Position numbers and translations under genes: made by a program | Notes under the pieces: generated by a model | Database searches by the model: none | What the model was told of the DNA's origin: nothing | Seen by the model: only the letters and a program-made list of their open reading frames with translations | Part shown: positions 33,573 through 44,200 of the stretch, piece by piece | Position numbering within the stretch: the first letter of the stretch is position 1 | Layout of the letters: each line of letters begins with the position of its first letter | From: JBBDIP01 sp050260675 | GTDB taxonomy: Bacteria; Bacillota; Sulfobacillia; Fermentithermobacillales; Fermentithermobacillaceae | Length of the DNA: 64,000 bases | Assembly: GCA_050260675.1 (NCBI GenBank) | Contig: JBLNCN010000011.1 | Location: forward strand, 248,001 to 312,000 | Direction: 5' to 3'

Positions 33573-34932
33573 CCTTGTACACTGTCCTGTTGTCGTCGAA
33601 GATGAACTTGCCGTCGTAGCTTAGCCGCGGAAGTCCCGATTCGTGGGGGACAGCAGTAGAGTTCAGAGTTGGCCGATCGGTCGTGAGATCCAGCCACTCC
33701 ACTTTCCAGCCGGTCTCGCGGTTGCCCGGGACGACCCACCAGAGACCTTTCTCCCAGGTTCCGTACTGGGCTCCCCACCTTTGCCCGGACGTGGTGTAGG
33801 ACGTCTTCGCAAGCAGATTTCTGTCCTTGCTGAAGGCCCGGACTGTCCAGATCTCGGCAAACGGGACCTCGGTCCCGGTGGTAGTGAATATCCACTCACC
33901 ATTCTCGGAAACCTCAAGTCCTCCGCCGGGTCTGACCCATACGACGGCGCCGTCCATAAGGACTTTGGCTATGGCCCATCCGCTCGAGTCCGAGTAGTAC
34001 TCGACGACGAAGTACTCCCCGTCCTTTGCGAATACCACGCCAATAGGATATCCGGCCGCCCCCTCGCCGGTTTTGGGATCGACCCGAGTGTCTCCAAGGT
34101 TGAACCGGACAACCTCTTCCCCGGAGTCCACGGAGAGGAGCGAGAGCCGGAAGCCGTCCTTGAGCGCCATGCACCGCTGTCCCTTGTATGTGGTGAACCC
34201 CCAAATACTCACGGAGTTGGTAAACTCCATTGTTGACTCCACCGTTCCAGCCACCACGTCCACCAGGGTTAGGGCGAAAATGGTCCTCTTATTGGAGCCA
34301 TCCACAGACCGAGACTCGTACGTGGACTCCAGGACCACGTAGCGGTCCGAGACGCCGCCGCACCATACTCGATAGGGAAATCTCAGCACTAGTGGCTCGG
34401 GGTGAGTTGGGGTAACGAATACGACAGCGGTTGCGTACTCCTCGCGGTAGGCGGGAGTTGGAACCGGAGTGTCGGCCGGGCCGGCGGTCGGGTCAAAGGC
34501 CGAATTGACAGGCGTTTCGTTGTCCTGGACTATGCCGTGTATGAACCATGCGCAGGACTCGCCGTCCAGGAGAGGATGGAGGAAACCGTTTACGTCCTGC
34601 TTCCAAAACTCGGTCTCAAAGGTATGCCACCGCACGGTTTCGCCGGTCTCGCAGTCAAGTGAACTGAGCACCAGTTCGGTCCTGCCTTCTTCGGCCGCCT
34701 TGGAAGAGCTGAGCCACAGCAGCCGCCCGCGGCCCCACTCAGCCTCCCAATTGAACCTCCACGGTAGTTCGACCACCGGCTCCACGCTCCAAGCCACGTG
34801 GTCGACTTTGGGGCCACAACCAGAGGTGAGCGTCAGGAGGATGATGAGAACAGCCGACAGCCGCCATACCATTAAGCTGCGAACCGGACCTACCGGCAGC
34901 GCGAACCCGCCCTCCGATGACACCTGATGCAT
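33553..34932 (-). CDS. hypothetical lipoprotein with beta-propeller-like body
   Basis: 459 residues. After about 20 hydrophilic residues comes a signal peptide with lipobox LTSGC. The body has repeated beta-strand blocks with Trp/Gly ends (GRGRLLWLSSSKAAEEGRTE, TYKGQRCMALKDGFRLSLLS, ISRPIGQ absent) reminiscent of a beta-propeller, but I recognise no named family. GGAGG lies 6 bases before the ATG. It overlaps the end of the small membrane-protein gene upstream by 43 bases, so the two may be translated together. It resembles in style, but not clearly in sequence, the lipoproteins at 39-44 kb. Confidence 0.65.
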   Translation of the reverse strand: MHQVSSEGGFALPVGPVRSLMVWRLSAVLIILLTLTSGCGPKVDHVAWSVEPVVELPWRFNWEAEWGRGRLLWLSSSKAAEEGRTELVLSSLDCETGETVRWHTFETEFWKQDVNGFLHPLLDGESCAWFIHGIVQDNETPVNSAFDPTAGPADTPVPTPAYREEYATAVVFVTPTHPEPLVLRFPYRVWCGGVSDRYVVLESTYESRSVDGSNKRTIFALTLVDVVAGTVESTMEFTNSVSIWGFTTYKGQRCMALKDGFRLSLLSVDSGEEVVRFNLGDTRVDPKTGEGAAGYPIGVVFAKDGEYFVVEYYSDSSGWAIAKVLMDGAVVWVRPGGGLEVSENGEWIFTTTGTEVPFAEIWTVRAFSKDRNLLAKTSYTTSGQRWGAQYGTWEKGLWWVVPGNRETGWKVEWLDLTTDRPTLNSTAVPHESGLPRLSYDGKFIFDDNRTVYKVIPRPE

Positions 34933-35252
34933 TGCGTTCCTCCGTTATCTCTCACGCGTGCGAAATAGCCCGCGTCGGGGGGTACTGCGTAGGAAGCTAC
35001 GGCCATCACCGGAAAACCAGCGAAGATGAGGCCTATAACCGCATGTTCTACCGGCGATTCGAAGGTCGCGAGAAGGAAACTAATCGCAATGGAGGTCAGG
35101 CAAACGAAGTAAGCGCCCGTACCGGCTCCCCCTCCATGCCTTGCTTTCCAGGCGCCCCATCCCACCGTCGCTGCGGTGAGCGCCCAGGTAGCCAGCACGA
35201 AGGAACCATTCTTGCGGTCGATCCGGAGTCTCGGTAGCCGGCGAACCCCCAC
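34890..35252 (-). CDS. small three-helix membrane protein
   Basis: 120 residues with three predicted membrane helices (SFVLATWALTAATVGWGAW, YFVCLTSIAISFLLATF, AVIGLIFAGFPVMAVASYAV) and a basic N-terminus. No family recognised. The GTG start follows GGAGGG by 9 bases. The last 14 codons overlap the start of the downstream lipoprotein gene, and the Cys-rich, basic tail there may be little constrained. Confidence 0.55.
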   Translation of the reverse strand: MGVRRLPRLRIDRKNGSFVLATWALTAATVGWGAWKARHGGGAGTGAYFVCLTSIAISFLLATFESPVEHAVIGLIFAGFPVMAVASYAVPPDAGYFARVRDNGGTQCIRCHRRAGSRCR

Positions 35253-35549
35253 CGTACTTCACCCTCCATCTCCATAGACTTCCAGGGATCGAAAGCGGTT
35301 CCCTTTTCGCCCTCATGGACCGCCTCCTCCCTGCGCCCACGTTGACCTCCTGCCAACCAGGGTGATAGGATCCAATCAGTACCAGTCTTATCGCGACCCT
35401 GCGGAAGCTGTGCTCGATGCCTCGCGTCTTGCGTCTGTCTCTTCGCAACAGGATTCCCAACCTCCGCAAAGTCGCGACTTGGCCTACGAATGGCCAAGCA
35501 GACAGTCTCCGATACTACTGTGGTCGAGCCGTGGAAGGAGGTAAGGAGC

Positions 35550-36194
35550 GTGCTAAGGTATCTGCTGCTAGCCTATCTGATCGGTTCCCTGCCGACCGCT
35601 TACCTCATTACGCGCCTCTTCGGGAGGCGTGACATCCGCAAGATTGGCTCCCGCAACGTCGGGGCAACAAACGTGGTTGCCCAGGTCGGCTGGCTCGCCG
35701 GAATTCTGACCCTAGTTGGAGACATGGGCAAAGGCTATCTCGCAGCATTGACCGGCGGTGTTTCGGCCGCCCCGATCCTGCCGTTCCTGACGCCGGCAGT
35801 CGCAATCGCCGGGCACAACTGGCCTGTCTGGCTCCGTTTCCATGGCGGCGGCGGCCTCGCCACTTTCGTTGGCGGTTGCCTGGCAGTCACCAACTGGAAC
35901 CTCATTGTCCCAATCGTGTCAATCGCGCTTTGGGGCCTAGTGTACCTGTTCATAAGGGACCACGACAGGAGCGCTGTGGTGACATGCGTTCTGCTCCCGT
36001 GTGCAGCCCTGGTAGCCCGTCAGCCAGCCCCGACTGTCACGTTTGTGGCCACGTCCAGCCTGATGATCCTGCTGCGTAGGGTGCAGAGTATCAGGCAGCG
36101 GGTTCGCCAACGGGTCCGCAACTGGCGAGACGAGTTGGCTGGAAAGGGCGATCCTGGCACCACCGGCGATCCCGAGGAGACGCCGCTGGAGTAG
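35550..36194 (+). CDS. PlsY-like glycerol-3-phosphate acyltransferase paralogue
   Basis: 214 residues with five or six membrane helices of the PlsY fold. Motif 1 reads KIGSRNVGATNV (normally GSGNxGATN). The phosphate-binding glycine loop reads FHGGGGLATFVGG, where canonical PlsY has GGKG. The canonical copy at 56818-57438 keeps both motifs. The lost Lys suggests a changed or absent acyltransferase activity. The GTG start is set by AAGGAGG and AAGGAG just upstream. It stands alone, divergent from the small membrane-protein gene. Confidence 0.85.
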   Translation: MLRYLLLAYLIGSLPTAYLITRLFGRRDIRKIGSRNVGATNVVAQVGWLAGILTLVGDMGKGYLAALTGGVSAAPILPFLTPAVAIAGHNWPVWLRFHGGGGLATFVGGCLAVTNWNLIVPIVSIALWGLVYLFIRDHDRSAVVTCVLLPCAALVARQPAPTVTFVATSSLMILLRRVQSIRQRVRQRVRNWRDELAGKGDPGTTGDPEETPLE

Positions 36195-36567
36195 CGCTGC
36201 ATTGGATTACAACACTGACTCAGCAAGCGCTGGTCCCGCCCACAGGTCCAAGGTGCCGGGGCTATTCGGCGAGCCAGGAACCCTCCACCTGTCGATCTGA
36301 CCGCCAAGTCCCGAGCACTAGGTGCTGGTCCCTCCTACTCCTTCCCAACACTGGTGGTGGTCTGACTCACAGATCCGTGCGCGGCGGAAAACTCCTGCTC
36401 GCGCTTACGATCAAGGATTCGCCCCCTGCCGCTCCATGATACAGGCTCAGATCAACCCTAAGGAAGGATCTCGCTACGAACGGGAGAACACAATCTGGGC
36501 AGAGGGCCTTCGCGCCCATGCCTTACCGAAGCAGCCGGATGCTGATTCCTCAGCGGGGGTGCGCGTC
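36195..36567. other. 373-base gap between plsY-like and racemase genes
   Basis: No gene, strong terminator or riboswitch core seen. A reading frame in the racemase phase stays open from 36322, but it lacks protein-like character before the GTG at 36568. Confidence 0.4.
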
Positions 36568-37260
36568 GTGAAGAAACTAGGACTGGTAGGCGGTATTGGA
36601 CCCGAGTCCACGCTGGACTATTACAAGGGGATTATCACGGGCTGTCGGGCAAGAACAGGGGGCGCCGGATACCCGCTCATGGTCATCGACAGCCTGGACC
36701 TGGATGTGATGTACAACCTCGCGGACAAACAGCAGTGGGAGCCTTTTACCGACCGTTTGGTCGCCTCAGTCCAGACTCTGGCTGCGGCCGGCGCCGAGGT
36801 CGCCGCGATGGCGGCCAACACGGCGCACATCGTCTTTGACCGCGTGCGCGAGCGCTCTCCCCTGCCCCTCATCAGCATCGTTGAGGAGACCTGCAAGTTC
36901 GCAGAGGCCAAGGGCTGCAAGAAAGTCATCGTGTTCGGCACCGGGTTCACGATGAGCAGCGGGATGTATACCGATGCGTTTGCCAGGTACGGCATTGAAG
37001 CCTTCATCCCCACACCCGAAGAGCAGAGGGCCATCCACGGCGTCATCTTCCCCAACCTCCAGGAAGGCATCGTCCTGCCGGAGGAAAAGCGCCTGGTGCT
37101 GGACATCGCGGGCCGGATGATCGTCCAAACCGGGGCCGATGCCCTCATCCTCGGATGCACCGAGCTCCCCCTCATCATCAAGCAAGATGACCTTGACGTC
37201 CTCGCCTTGGATACGACACAGATCCACATAGATGCCATCGTGGACTACATATCCGGCTGA
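36568..37260 (+). CDS. aspartate/glutamate racemase family protein
   Basis: 230 residues. Starts with KKLGLVGGIGPESTLDYYK, the standard N-terminus of cofactor-independent aspartate racemases. The second catalytic motif GADALILGCTELPLII has its Cys. The first motif reads MAANTAHIVFD, with Ala just before Asn-Thr, where two-base racemases have Cys or Thr. The enzyme might therefore be a one-sided isomerase or act on another substrate, although this variant appears in the family. The GTG start is preceded by gcggggg. It stands alone; D-amino acids are also used by other genes here (7797, 23074). Confidence 0.85.
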   Translation: MKKLGLVGGIGPESTLDYYKGIITGCRARTGGAGYPLMVIDSLDLDVMYNLADKQQWEPFTDRLVASVQTLAAAGAEVAAMAANTAHIVFDRVRERSPLPLISIVEETCKFAEAKGCKKVIVFGTGFTMSSGMYTDAFARYGIEAFIPTPEEQRAIHGVIFPNLQEGIVLPEEKRLVLDIAGRMIVQTGADALILGCTELPLIIKQDDLDVLALDTTQIHIDAIVDYISG

Positions 37261-37320
37261 CGGGGTTTAGGCTAGCATGGTCCGGACTGACGCAGATCAG
37301 GCATCAGATTCACTTAGTGT

Positions 37321-37803
37321 CTACCGCGGTGTGCCTCCTGAGTAATACAGCCGGTAGACCTCGTCCCCGTCCCTCTCAATCCACTCCCTACCGGAGAAGG
37401 CAACGATGTCTCCGCAGATGTCATTGGAATACCTGTACGGCCCCTGTACGAGAGTCGAAGGTCCACGGAATGGGCGTTCCTCCGTGACGGAACGCAGCGC
37501 ATGCCTTAAGAAGGTGTAGACCTCTGAAGTTAAGGCCTCGCCTGTCTTGGTGACTCCACCGGAGTAAACCATTGACCAGACTGGCTCTCCCTCAAGGTAT
37601 ACGACCTCCTGTCCGGCGAAGTGAGCCGAACCGAAGTAGATATCGCGGTAAGCAAATGGATCCAACGTGTATTCAAGCTGCTTCGAGCCAGGTAGTAGCG
37701 GCTGGACGGAGGCATCGTCTCCCTGCGAGGCGTAGGTTGCTCTCTTCGCCATAACCAGGAATCCGGCAAGTTCCGCTAGGTCAACATCCATAGACTCACT
37801 CAC
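37321..37803 (-). CDS. DUF5680 domain protein
   Basis: 160 residues, cytoplasmic. Matches DUF5680: LAGFLVMAKRATYASQGDD, PGSKQLEYTLDPFAYRDIYF, GQEVVYLEGEPVWSMVYSGG. In other bacteria this domain is often fused to an HTH regulator; here it is free-standing. Function is unknown. It converges on the racemase gene with a gap of 60 bases that shows no strong hairpin. Confidence 0.75.
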   Translation of the reverse strand: MSESMDVDLAELAGFLVMAKRATYASQGDDASVQPLLPGSKQLEYTLDPFAYRDIYFGSAHFAGQEVVYLEGEPVWSMVYSGGVTKTGEALTSEVYTFLRHALRSVTEERPFRGPSTLVQGPYRYSNDICGDIVAFSGREWIERDGDEVYRLYYSGGTPR

Positions 37804-38035
37804 CTCTCAGATCGGCCGTCTGCATATGGGGTTTTCCATCAGGTGCAGGGCGCCTCCTTCCGCGTCTCCTTCCTCATGACGAATGGGCACGCGCCGCTCA
37901 CAGTGATATGATGGTCTATCAGGTTGCATCCGCAGACAACAGCCGTTCGAGGGCTTGGGGTCCGCAAGTAGAAGGGCTAGTGCAGTAGAGATGTAAACGC
38001 ATGAGGCAGAGTTACGGGGAGACTGGGGGCCATTT

Positions 38036-39259
38036 GTGTTGGGTGATCGACGGCAGGCGAATCTGTTTTTCACGGCATGCGTGCTGCTCAATCTAGCCGC
38101 CAACTTTGCCCACGCGGTAACTCCCACCATAATCAAGGACCGTGGTTTCGGAGACTACATGTTCGGCGTCGCACTGGCGTCCATGATGACCGTAAACTTC
38201 CTCGTCTCCCCGTTTTGGGGCAAACTCATCACCTTCGTGTCCAGTCGCAAGGTCATCCTCATCTGCAGTCTAGGATACGCCATGGGGCAGGCCTTCTTCT
38301 GGCTGGCCGGCTCCGAGCGGGCGATGGTCGGGGCGCGAATGTTCGCGGGCGTCTTCATTGCCGGCGTGTTCACCGCCTGCTTGACGTACGTGGTTAACAC
38401 AACGCCGACAGAACTGCGCGGCAGGTATCTCACAGTGATGGCTACCGTTCAAATGGTAGCCAGTTCCTTCGGCTACTTTGTGGGCGGGATGCTGGGTGAG
38501 TTCGGAGTATCGGCCACCATGATGGCGCAGGTTGTCGTGCTGGCTGCTTCTGGAGTCCTGTTCTTCATCATCTGTCGAGACGACCGCGACACTACTCAGA
38601 AGGAGATCGCCCTCGGACCCCTGTTCAGGCAGGCAAACCCGGTTGCAGCTTTCATAGCCGGGAAGCACATAATGACCCCGCTACTGATCGCGGTATTCCT
38701 GGTCACTGCCCTGACCAACCTGGGTAGCACCGCATTCGATGGCAGTTTCAACTACTATCTAAAGGCGCAACTGGATCTGTCCTCCGGTTACAATGGCGCC
38801 ATCAAGGGCGTCATCGGGTTGGTGTCGCTGGCAGCGAACGGTACGCTTGGCATGTGGTTAGTGGTCAAGTCCGACATTCGTCGTTCTTGGGTCTTGGTAA
38901 ATCTTCTCTGCGCGTGCTCCATGCTGGCCGTATTGCTGCTCAACGCCACAGTGCCTTTCGTGCTGGCCAACATCCTCTACTTCGCCCTCTTCGCCGTAAG
39001 CGCTCCTCTCACCCAGAACTTGCTGGCCAGGACGGCCGAGGGTAAAGACACCAACCTCACAATGGGCTACTACAACGGAGTGAAATCCCTGGGCGGGATC
39101 GCCGGGTCTTTGTCATCGGGAGTGCTCTACATGCTGAACCCGAAGTGGCCTTTCCTGCTTGGGTTCCTCGCATACCTGATCGCCACGGGCGCATCAGTCT
39201 ACTACTACCGGCGGAGCAAGCGCGAGGATGTGGCCGGCCTCAGTGTCGGATCGACCTAG
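38036..39259 (+). CDS. MFS transporter
   Basis: 407 residues with twelve predicted helices. The cytoplasmic loop 2-3 reads GKLITFVSSRKVI, a loose form of the MFS A motif; loop 8-9 is also basic. The helix pattern fits drug or metabolite efflux (DHA-like), but the substrate is unknown. The GTG start follows GGGGG. It converges on the DUF4830-type lipoprotein gene with 14 bases between stops. Confidence 0.87.
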   Translation: MLGDRRQANLFFTACVLLNLAANFAHAVTPTIIKDRGFGDYMFGVALASMMTVNFLVSPFWGKLITFVSSRKVILICSLGYAMGQAFFWLAGSERAMVGARMFAGVFIAGVFTACLTYVVNTTPTELRGRYLTVMATVQMVASSFGYFVGGMLGEFGVSATMMAQVVVLAASGVLFFIICRDDRDTTQKEIALGPLFRQANPVAAFIAGKHIMTPLLIAVFLVTALTNLGSTAFDGSFNYYLKAQLDLSSGYNGAIKGVIGLVSLAANGTLGMWLVVKSDIRRSWVLVNLLCACSMLAVLLLNATVPFVLANILYFALFAVSAPLTQNLLARTAEGKDTNLTMGYYNGVKSLGGIAGSLSSGVLYMLNPKWPFLLGFLAYLIATGASVYYYRRSKREDVAGLSVGST

Positions 39260-39273
39260 GCGACCCTGGCGGC

Positions 39274-40575
39274 TCACGGCCCTGTGCCGATAGATTCGAT
39301 CCGCCACCCGGTCTCGGGAGTCTCTTGTACCATCGTCACAAAGTACCCCGACGGGCCATCCGAATTGCCTGCCAGGACCTTTCGGCGCTGATCCACAGAT
39401 ACGTAGTAGCAGCGCACTCCTCGAGCCTGATAGTACTCGGTTCTCTCGAACTCCTCCGCGCGTCTGACCCCCATGAACGTCACTGAGATGAAGTTGCCCA
39501 GTCCTCTACCTTCATCCTCGCCGAACCCGTCATTGTACAGGCGATCAATATCCATGTTTGAGGCGAGGTATCCGAGCAGCTGTGACCGCGCTTCGCAAGC
39601 ATGAGCCATCGCATAGTCCTTGCGGTCTATTGAGGAGTAGTAGGTCTCAAGTATCTCCTCCGGAGTCTTCGCCGCCAGTTCCTGCTCCAAGGGATCATCG
39701 CGGTCGATGAGGGCGGTCATCCACTCGTCGGGGGTCTTTCCGGTCAGGTCCTCCAGGGTATTCTCCTCTAGCGAGCAGGCGAAAGTATTGTGCCGTCCAA
39801 GGGAAAGCCACGCCCCTATGATCTTCCCTTCCGATCGGACCACAACCGCCCTTCCATTGTCCCTGTTTGGCCCCGTGAACTCAGGCAGCATCTTCACTGT
39901 CTTGTACAGCCGGGCTTCCACCGTCTTTCCCAGATAAGGGGCCAGATCCAGGCCGATATCCTTGCTCAGCTCGTTGTTCCAAGACCAGTAGATAACCTCG
40001 GGAAACTCGCCGGGACGGTGAATGAGCCCTGTCGGGAGTTCTATGGTAGTGGCGCTGATCAGGAAGAAGGGCGTCCATCCGTGACTGTCGAGGAATTCCA
40101 GGTCGGCCGCGTCCACGGAGTAGGAGACTGGCTTGTGCGTTTGCGCCGCTTCCATCATCGCTCGGAAATCCGCGGCGACTTCATACCACTTGCCGCCCCA
40201 CTGGGTGTACGATGGGTTCTCTTCGGGGAGATCGTTGTAAGCGAACCGGCAGGAAGGGGTAATCCACTCGTCACCGAATCGGAGGCTGATGGATTGGGCA
40301 TGGCGGATGGCCCGCTCCTGGGGCTCGGGGACTTCTTTGGCCTGTAGAAGAATGTCCTTAAGCAGTGCCACCGCTCGCGCATCCGTTATCTCAAAGGTCC
40401 CGTGGTCCTCTAAACGAAGGGCGGTGACCTTGCTGGCGACCTTTTCAAAGGGGAGTTTCGCAGGATCGACCGAGCATCCGGCGACTCCAAGCGCCAATAC
40501 CACTAGCCAGGCAAGTACAAGGAATGCTGGTACAATCCTTGTGCGCCTGGGAGATAGTCCGAAGTACCTGTTCAC
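39274..40575 (-). CDS. lipoprotein with DUF4830/DUF4829-like domains
   Basis: 433 residues. Signal peptide with lipobox GVAGC near residue 33. An N-terminal domain contains NPSYTQWGGKWYEVAADF. A middle domain (FLDSHGWTPFFLISATTIEL and DLAPYLGKTVEARLYK) resembles DUF4830, and the C-terminal part (KTPEEILETYYSSIDRKDYA) resembles DUF4829, a NTF2-like fold. These are clostridial exported domains of unknown function. GTG start, GGAGG 8 bases upstream. It shares modules with the lipoprotein at 41206-44247, two genes away on the same strand. Confidence 0.72.
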   Translation of the reverse strand: MNRYFGLSPRRTRIVPAFLVLAWLVVLALGVAGCSVDPAKLPFEKVASKVTALRLEDHGTFEITDARAVALLKDILLQAKEVPEPQERAIRHAQSISLRFGDEWITPSCRFAYNDLPEENPSYTQWGGKWYEVAADFRAMMEAAQTHKPVSYSVDAADLEFLDSHGWTPFFLISATTIELPTGLIHRPGEFPEVIYWSWNNELSKDIGLDLAPYLGKTVEARLYKTVKMLPEFTGPNRDNGRAVVVRSEGKIIGAWLSLGRHNTFACSLEENTLEDLTGKTPDEWMTALIDRDDPLEQELAAKTPEEILETYYSSIDRKDYAMAHACEARSQLLGYLASNMDIDRLYNDGFGEDEGRGLGNFISVTFMGVRRAEEFERTEYYQARGVRCYYVSVDQRRKVLAGNSDGPSGYFVTMVQETPETGWRIESIGTGP

Positions 40576-40595
40576 CGGCTACACCTCCAGTGGTG

Positions 40596-41189
40596 TCAAG
40601 GATTGTAGGTAAGCGGCTCGTCCTCGAACTCCAGATCCAAGAATCTCAAAGCCGCATCGTCAGAGGCCCGAAGAAGTGCTAGATCGAAAGCCACTCGAGG
40701 ATGCTGCCCAATGCTGATCTCCGCAAAGGCCTTCTTGACCTCGGCGGCCAGGTCGCTGACAGCTTTGATCCTGTCGGATGCCCCGGGAGTAAGTGAGTCC
40801 CACTCAGGCGAAAGACCCAGTTTGTCGAAGGAGATGGCGGCCCTCGCCTCATCAAGTGCTACCTGAATATCGAACCACACGCGCTCGTGTTCTTTGTCCA
40901 GATGCTGCAACAGGCGCGTGCCGTTGGCGGCGGCTAATAGGTAAGGATCTGCTCTTGAAAAAAACGCGTAGCTCTTGATGCCCCCTGCAAGGGTCGACTC
41001 CAGGTAGCTCTCGGCCATCCCCAGGTAACCCGGGATGTCTTTGGCCAGCGCCGCCACGGCTTCCATGCGGTTGACTTGGGCCCGGCGATATTGGAACAGG
41101 AGGTACCCGTTGGCGGCAAGACTCAGGATAATCACTGCGATCACGGTTGAACGCGCAGTCACAGAGGCGCCAAGAATCCGCGACTTCAC
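40596..41189 (-). CDS. hypothetical membrane-anchored protein
   Basis: 197 residues: one N-terminal helix (STVIAVIILSLAANGYLLFQ) and a helical outer or inner domain of about 165 residues with regular hydrophobic spacing. No family recognised. The GTG start has GAGGAGG 8 bases before it. It lies between, and is probably co-transcribed with, the lipoprotein genes at 41206 and 39274. Confidence 0.65.
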   Translation of the reverse strand: MKSRILGASVTARSTVIAVIILSLAANGYLLFQYRRAQVNRMEAVAALAKDIPGYLGMAESYLESTLAGGIKSYAFFSRADPYLLAAANGTRLLQHLDKEHERVWFDIQVALDEARAAISFDKLGLSPEWDSLTPGASDRIKAVSDLAAEVKKAFAEISIGQHPRVAFDLALLRASDDAALRFLDLEFEDEPLTYNP

Positions 41190-41205
41190 GGTCAGTCCTC
41201 CTCGC

Positions 41206-44200
41206 CTAGCGGGTTCTAAACCCCATGATAGTAGACCTGCCGGTCTTGTAGCTGAACGCCACGGCAAGGACCAGGTTGTCATCCCAGGTCAAAAGGTTGA
41301 GCGCGGTGACGTCTTGACCCGGACACGTCGTCTCGAGAATGCAGGTAGAGAGTGCCTTTGGACCATCTGGGCCCACCGTCCAGAGCGAGTAGTCTCCTCC
41401 CACCCGTAGGTCCCGCACAAAGCCCGCCATGTTACCTCCACAGGTCGCGACTCCGAAAGGAACCTCCCACTGCCCGTCGGCGAACTTCCGAGGAGGCCCC
41501 GCGATGCTAGCGTACCACACCGAGTAGTCCGTTTCCCCAGACTCCCAGGAAGCAACGTTGATCACGACGCCATGCTCCGTGCCGCCTACAAGGTCAACGT
41601 ATCCTTTCTCCCCGCGGACCTGGGCAGATATGGCCTCAAAGCCGATCGACTCGGTCACCGCTCCGCTGGCGAGATCGATGGAATAAAGAGAGTCCCAGGC
41701 GATTTCCGGGCCGTGGTGAGTTATTTGCCCTGGCTCGCCGGCCAGGAAGTAGACCCTCTTTGAATCGACTGACCAGATGGGCCACGAGATGAGTTTCCCT
41801 CCGGCGTCGGCGACCCAGGTCGTACCGTCGACAATGCTCTTCACAGTAAGTTTCCTGGCGGTAGCGGCAGGTCCGTCCTCTGCGGGGTAGACATCGTAGG
41901 CGTCCAGTCCGGAACCGGTGGCGCCCGGTTTCCTGCCGGCAGTGAGGGCGGAAACCCACTTGCCGTCGGGCGACCATTGCGGGTAGAAGCTGAATGTCTC
42001 CCCGACCGGGAGAAATAGCCTCTCCTCCCCAGTAGCGGCGTCGATGAGGTGGATGCCGGCCTTGGCCGGCTCCTCGCTTCCGCAAGCAAAGAGTGTCCCC
42101 CGTGGGAGAATCTCGGGGTGGAACAACGCGCTGATTGCCGGCAGATCGTCCCTGACAATTCGCAGAGTCCGGCTCTTGACGTCGTACTCCCAGATCGACC
42201 CCGGCGCCCCGGAGACATGAAGATATGCCTTGCCTCTGTCCTTGAGGAAACTGGCCGAACGCAGGATCCCGTGTTCCTTGTCTATGAACCCGACCTCTGC
42301 AGCCTTCCCCGTCAGCAGATCCGCCTGCCTGATGCTGATACCCTTCGCTCCGGAGTGAGGGCCGTCCACCTGGTCATATCCAACGAGGAACAGGCAGCTT
42401 GTGTCCGTCACCCAACCCAGCGGCATGGCGAGATTGTAATCCTTGACCCATTCCTCTCCCGCACTGAAAAACTCCCACGGATCCTTCTCCGAGACAGTCA
42501 ATGAGCGGGAAACAACCGCCACGCCGCGCGCCGGCCCGGGTTGCGTGTAATCCTGGAAAGTGAGAAGAACGTTCAGCCTGTCTGGGGATAGAGTCTCCAT
42601 CTGACGCAGCTCCATCGACACGGCCGAGTCGGACCACAACGGGATCTGCTCAAGACTGGCCACGAGGAAAGGCGGGTTGGGCTGCCAGCGAAGCCTCCAC
42701 ACGCCGCTCTCCCTGGTGCATGCCCAGGTCTCCCGCCATTTGGACCGCTCTTCGGGGCTGCCCCACCTTTGGGCGGAGACCGAGACTGCGGCGGTGTCGG
42801 GTTGGACCACACTGTAGCTCTCAACCGCGCGGCTGACGTTCCACTCTCTGAAACCTTCAGCCCACTTTACGAAATCCTGCAGCGTGGGACGGTCCGGAGC
42901 CGAGGCCAGGCAGGAGTAGGCTGACTTCCAGTCTCGCAGGAACAAGGCGCTAAGGTAGCGCCGGACGACGTCGTCAGGAGTTTCTCCGAACGAATCGCGA
43001 TCCGGGAGGGATGCGGTCGCGAGCAGGGTATCAAAGGCCGGGTCTATCTCATACCACCGCTCGCCCCACTGTAGATAGGACGGACGGTCGTTCCCGCCCG
43101 CGAAGTAGCGGCCGGTCAACTGGAGCCAGTTGCCGCTGACCTTAAGAGCAACTTCCGCCCCGCTCGCGCCCACCCCGGGCTCCGGACCCTGACCGAGCGG
43201 AAATGCCCGGAGCAGGCACTTCTGCATCTCGCCGAACAGGCGCGGGGCCGAGACGGTGGTATCACCGCAGCGCAGTCCGGACGCAGTCGCCAGGACATCA
43301 TGGAATGATTCCCCGGCATCCAGGACTGCGGGTTTGGGGGCGAAACTGAGCCTGTATCCTTGTAGGGCCGCGCTTCGGTCACCGGGCTTCTGCTCGACTT
43401 TCTCACCGATAAGGGAAACCGAGTATGCCCACCGAACATCGAACTCCAGCTCCAGGCATCCGTTCTCGCAGGAAGCGCTCTTCAGTTGAGCGGCATCCGA
43501 CGAAAAACCGCGGATGGCCTCCTCCGTCCCTGGAGCAAGGGACACGTACCAGAACCGCGCGGTGACAGACTGGCCATTCTCGACTATGTGAGCGGCCGGA
43601 GGCCTACCTCCCCCTGCCATGACGCCGTCGGGATCCGGGTCTGTGTTCATGAACAGCAGGTCCAGATGGTCAGTCGCAGAGGCTTTCCTGAGCTCATATG
43701 CCAGCCCTGGACTGCTTATCCCGTACGTCTCGGCGTTAGGAACCTTGTAGAAAGGTGTCCTCTCGGGTATTGCACCTGGACTCCCGGCGAGGTAATAGGG
43801 AAAGACAACCAGGCTGTCGCCTACCATGGTGGATAAGAACCGGTAAGTGGCGTCCTTTGCCCCTGAGTAACTGGCCCGCTCCGCCATGCCGAAGAACTCG
43901 GTTTCCGAGCCGTCGGAGGAAACCCACACGTAAGCGTGCTCCCCCGTCGGGGTGTAAGTCATCTCTATAAGGTAATAGCCACGTTCTGCTGCAATCCAGT
44001 GACTCAAGGTATAGTCGTCGCGCAGCCACGTCTGTACCGCGTCGGTTACGGCAGGTGGAAGACCGGCGCCTGCTGGTGTGACCGCAGGCCCTGGACCAGT
44101 CGGCGGCTCGACCTCAGCTATCTTGGGAACCGGCTGCGCGCAAGCAGGTAGGAGTACAGCCAACAACAATGCGGCTACCGGGACTAGCACCCTGCGCGGG

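Noticed and set aside
36195..36567. T-box or other riboswitch ahead of the racemase gene
   Set aside because: No AGGGTGGNACCGCG-type core and no terminator/antiterminator pair was visible.
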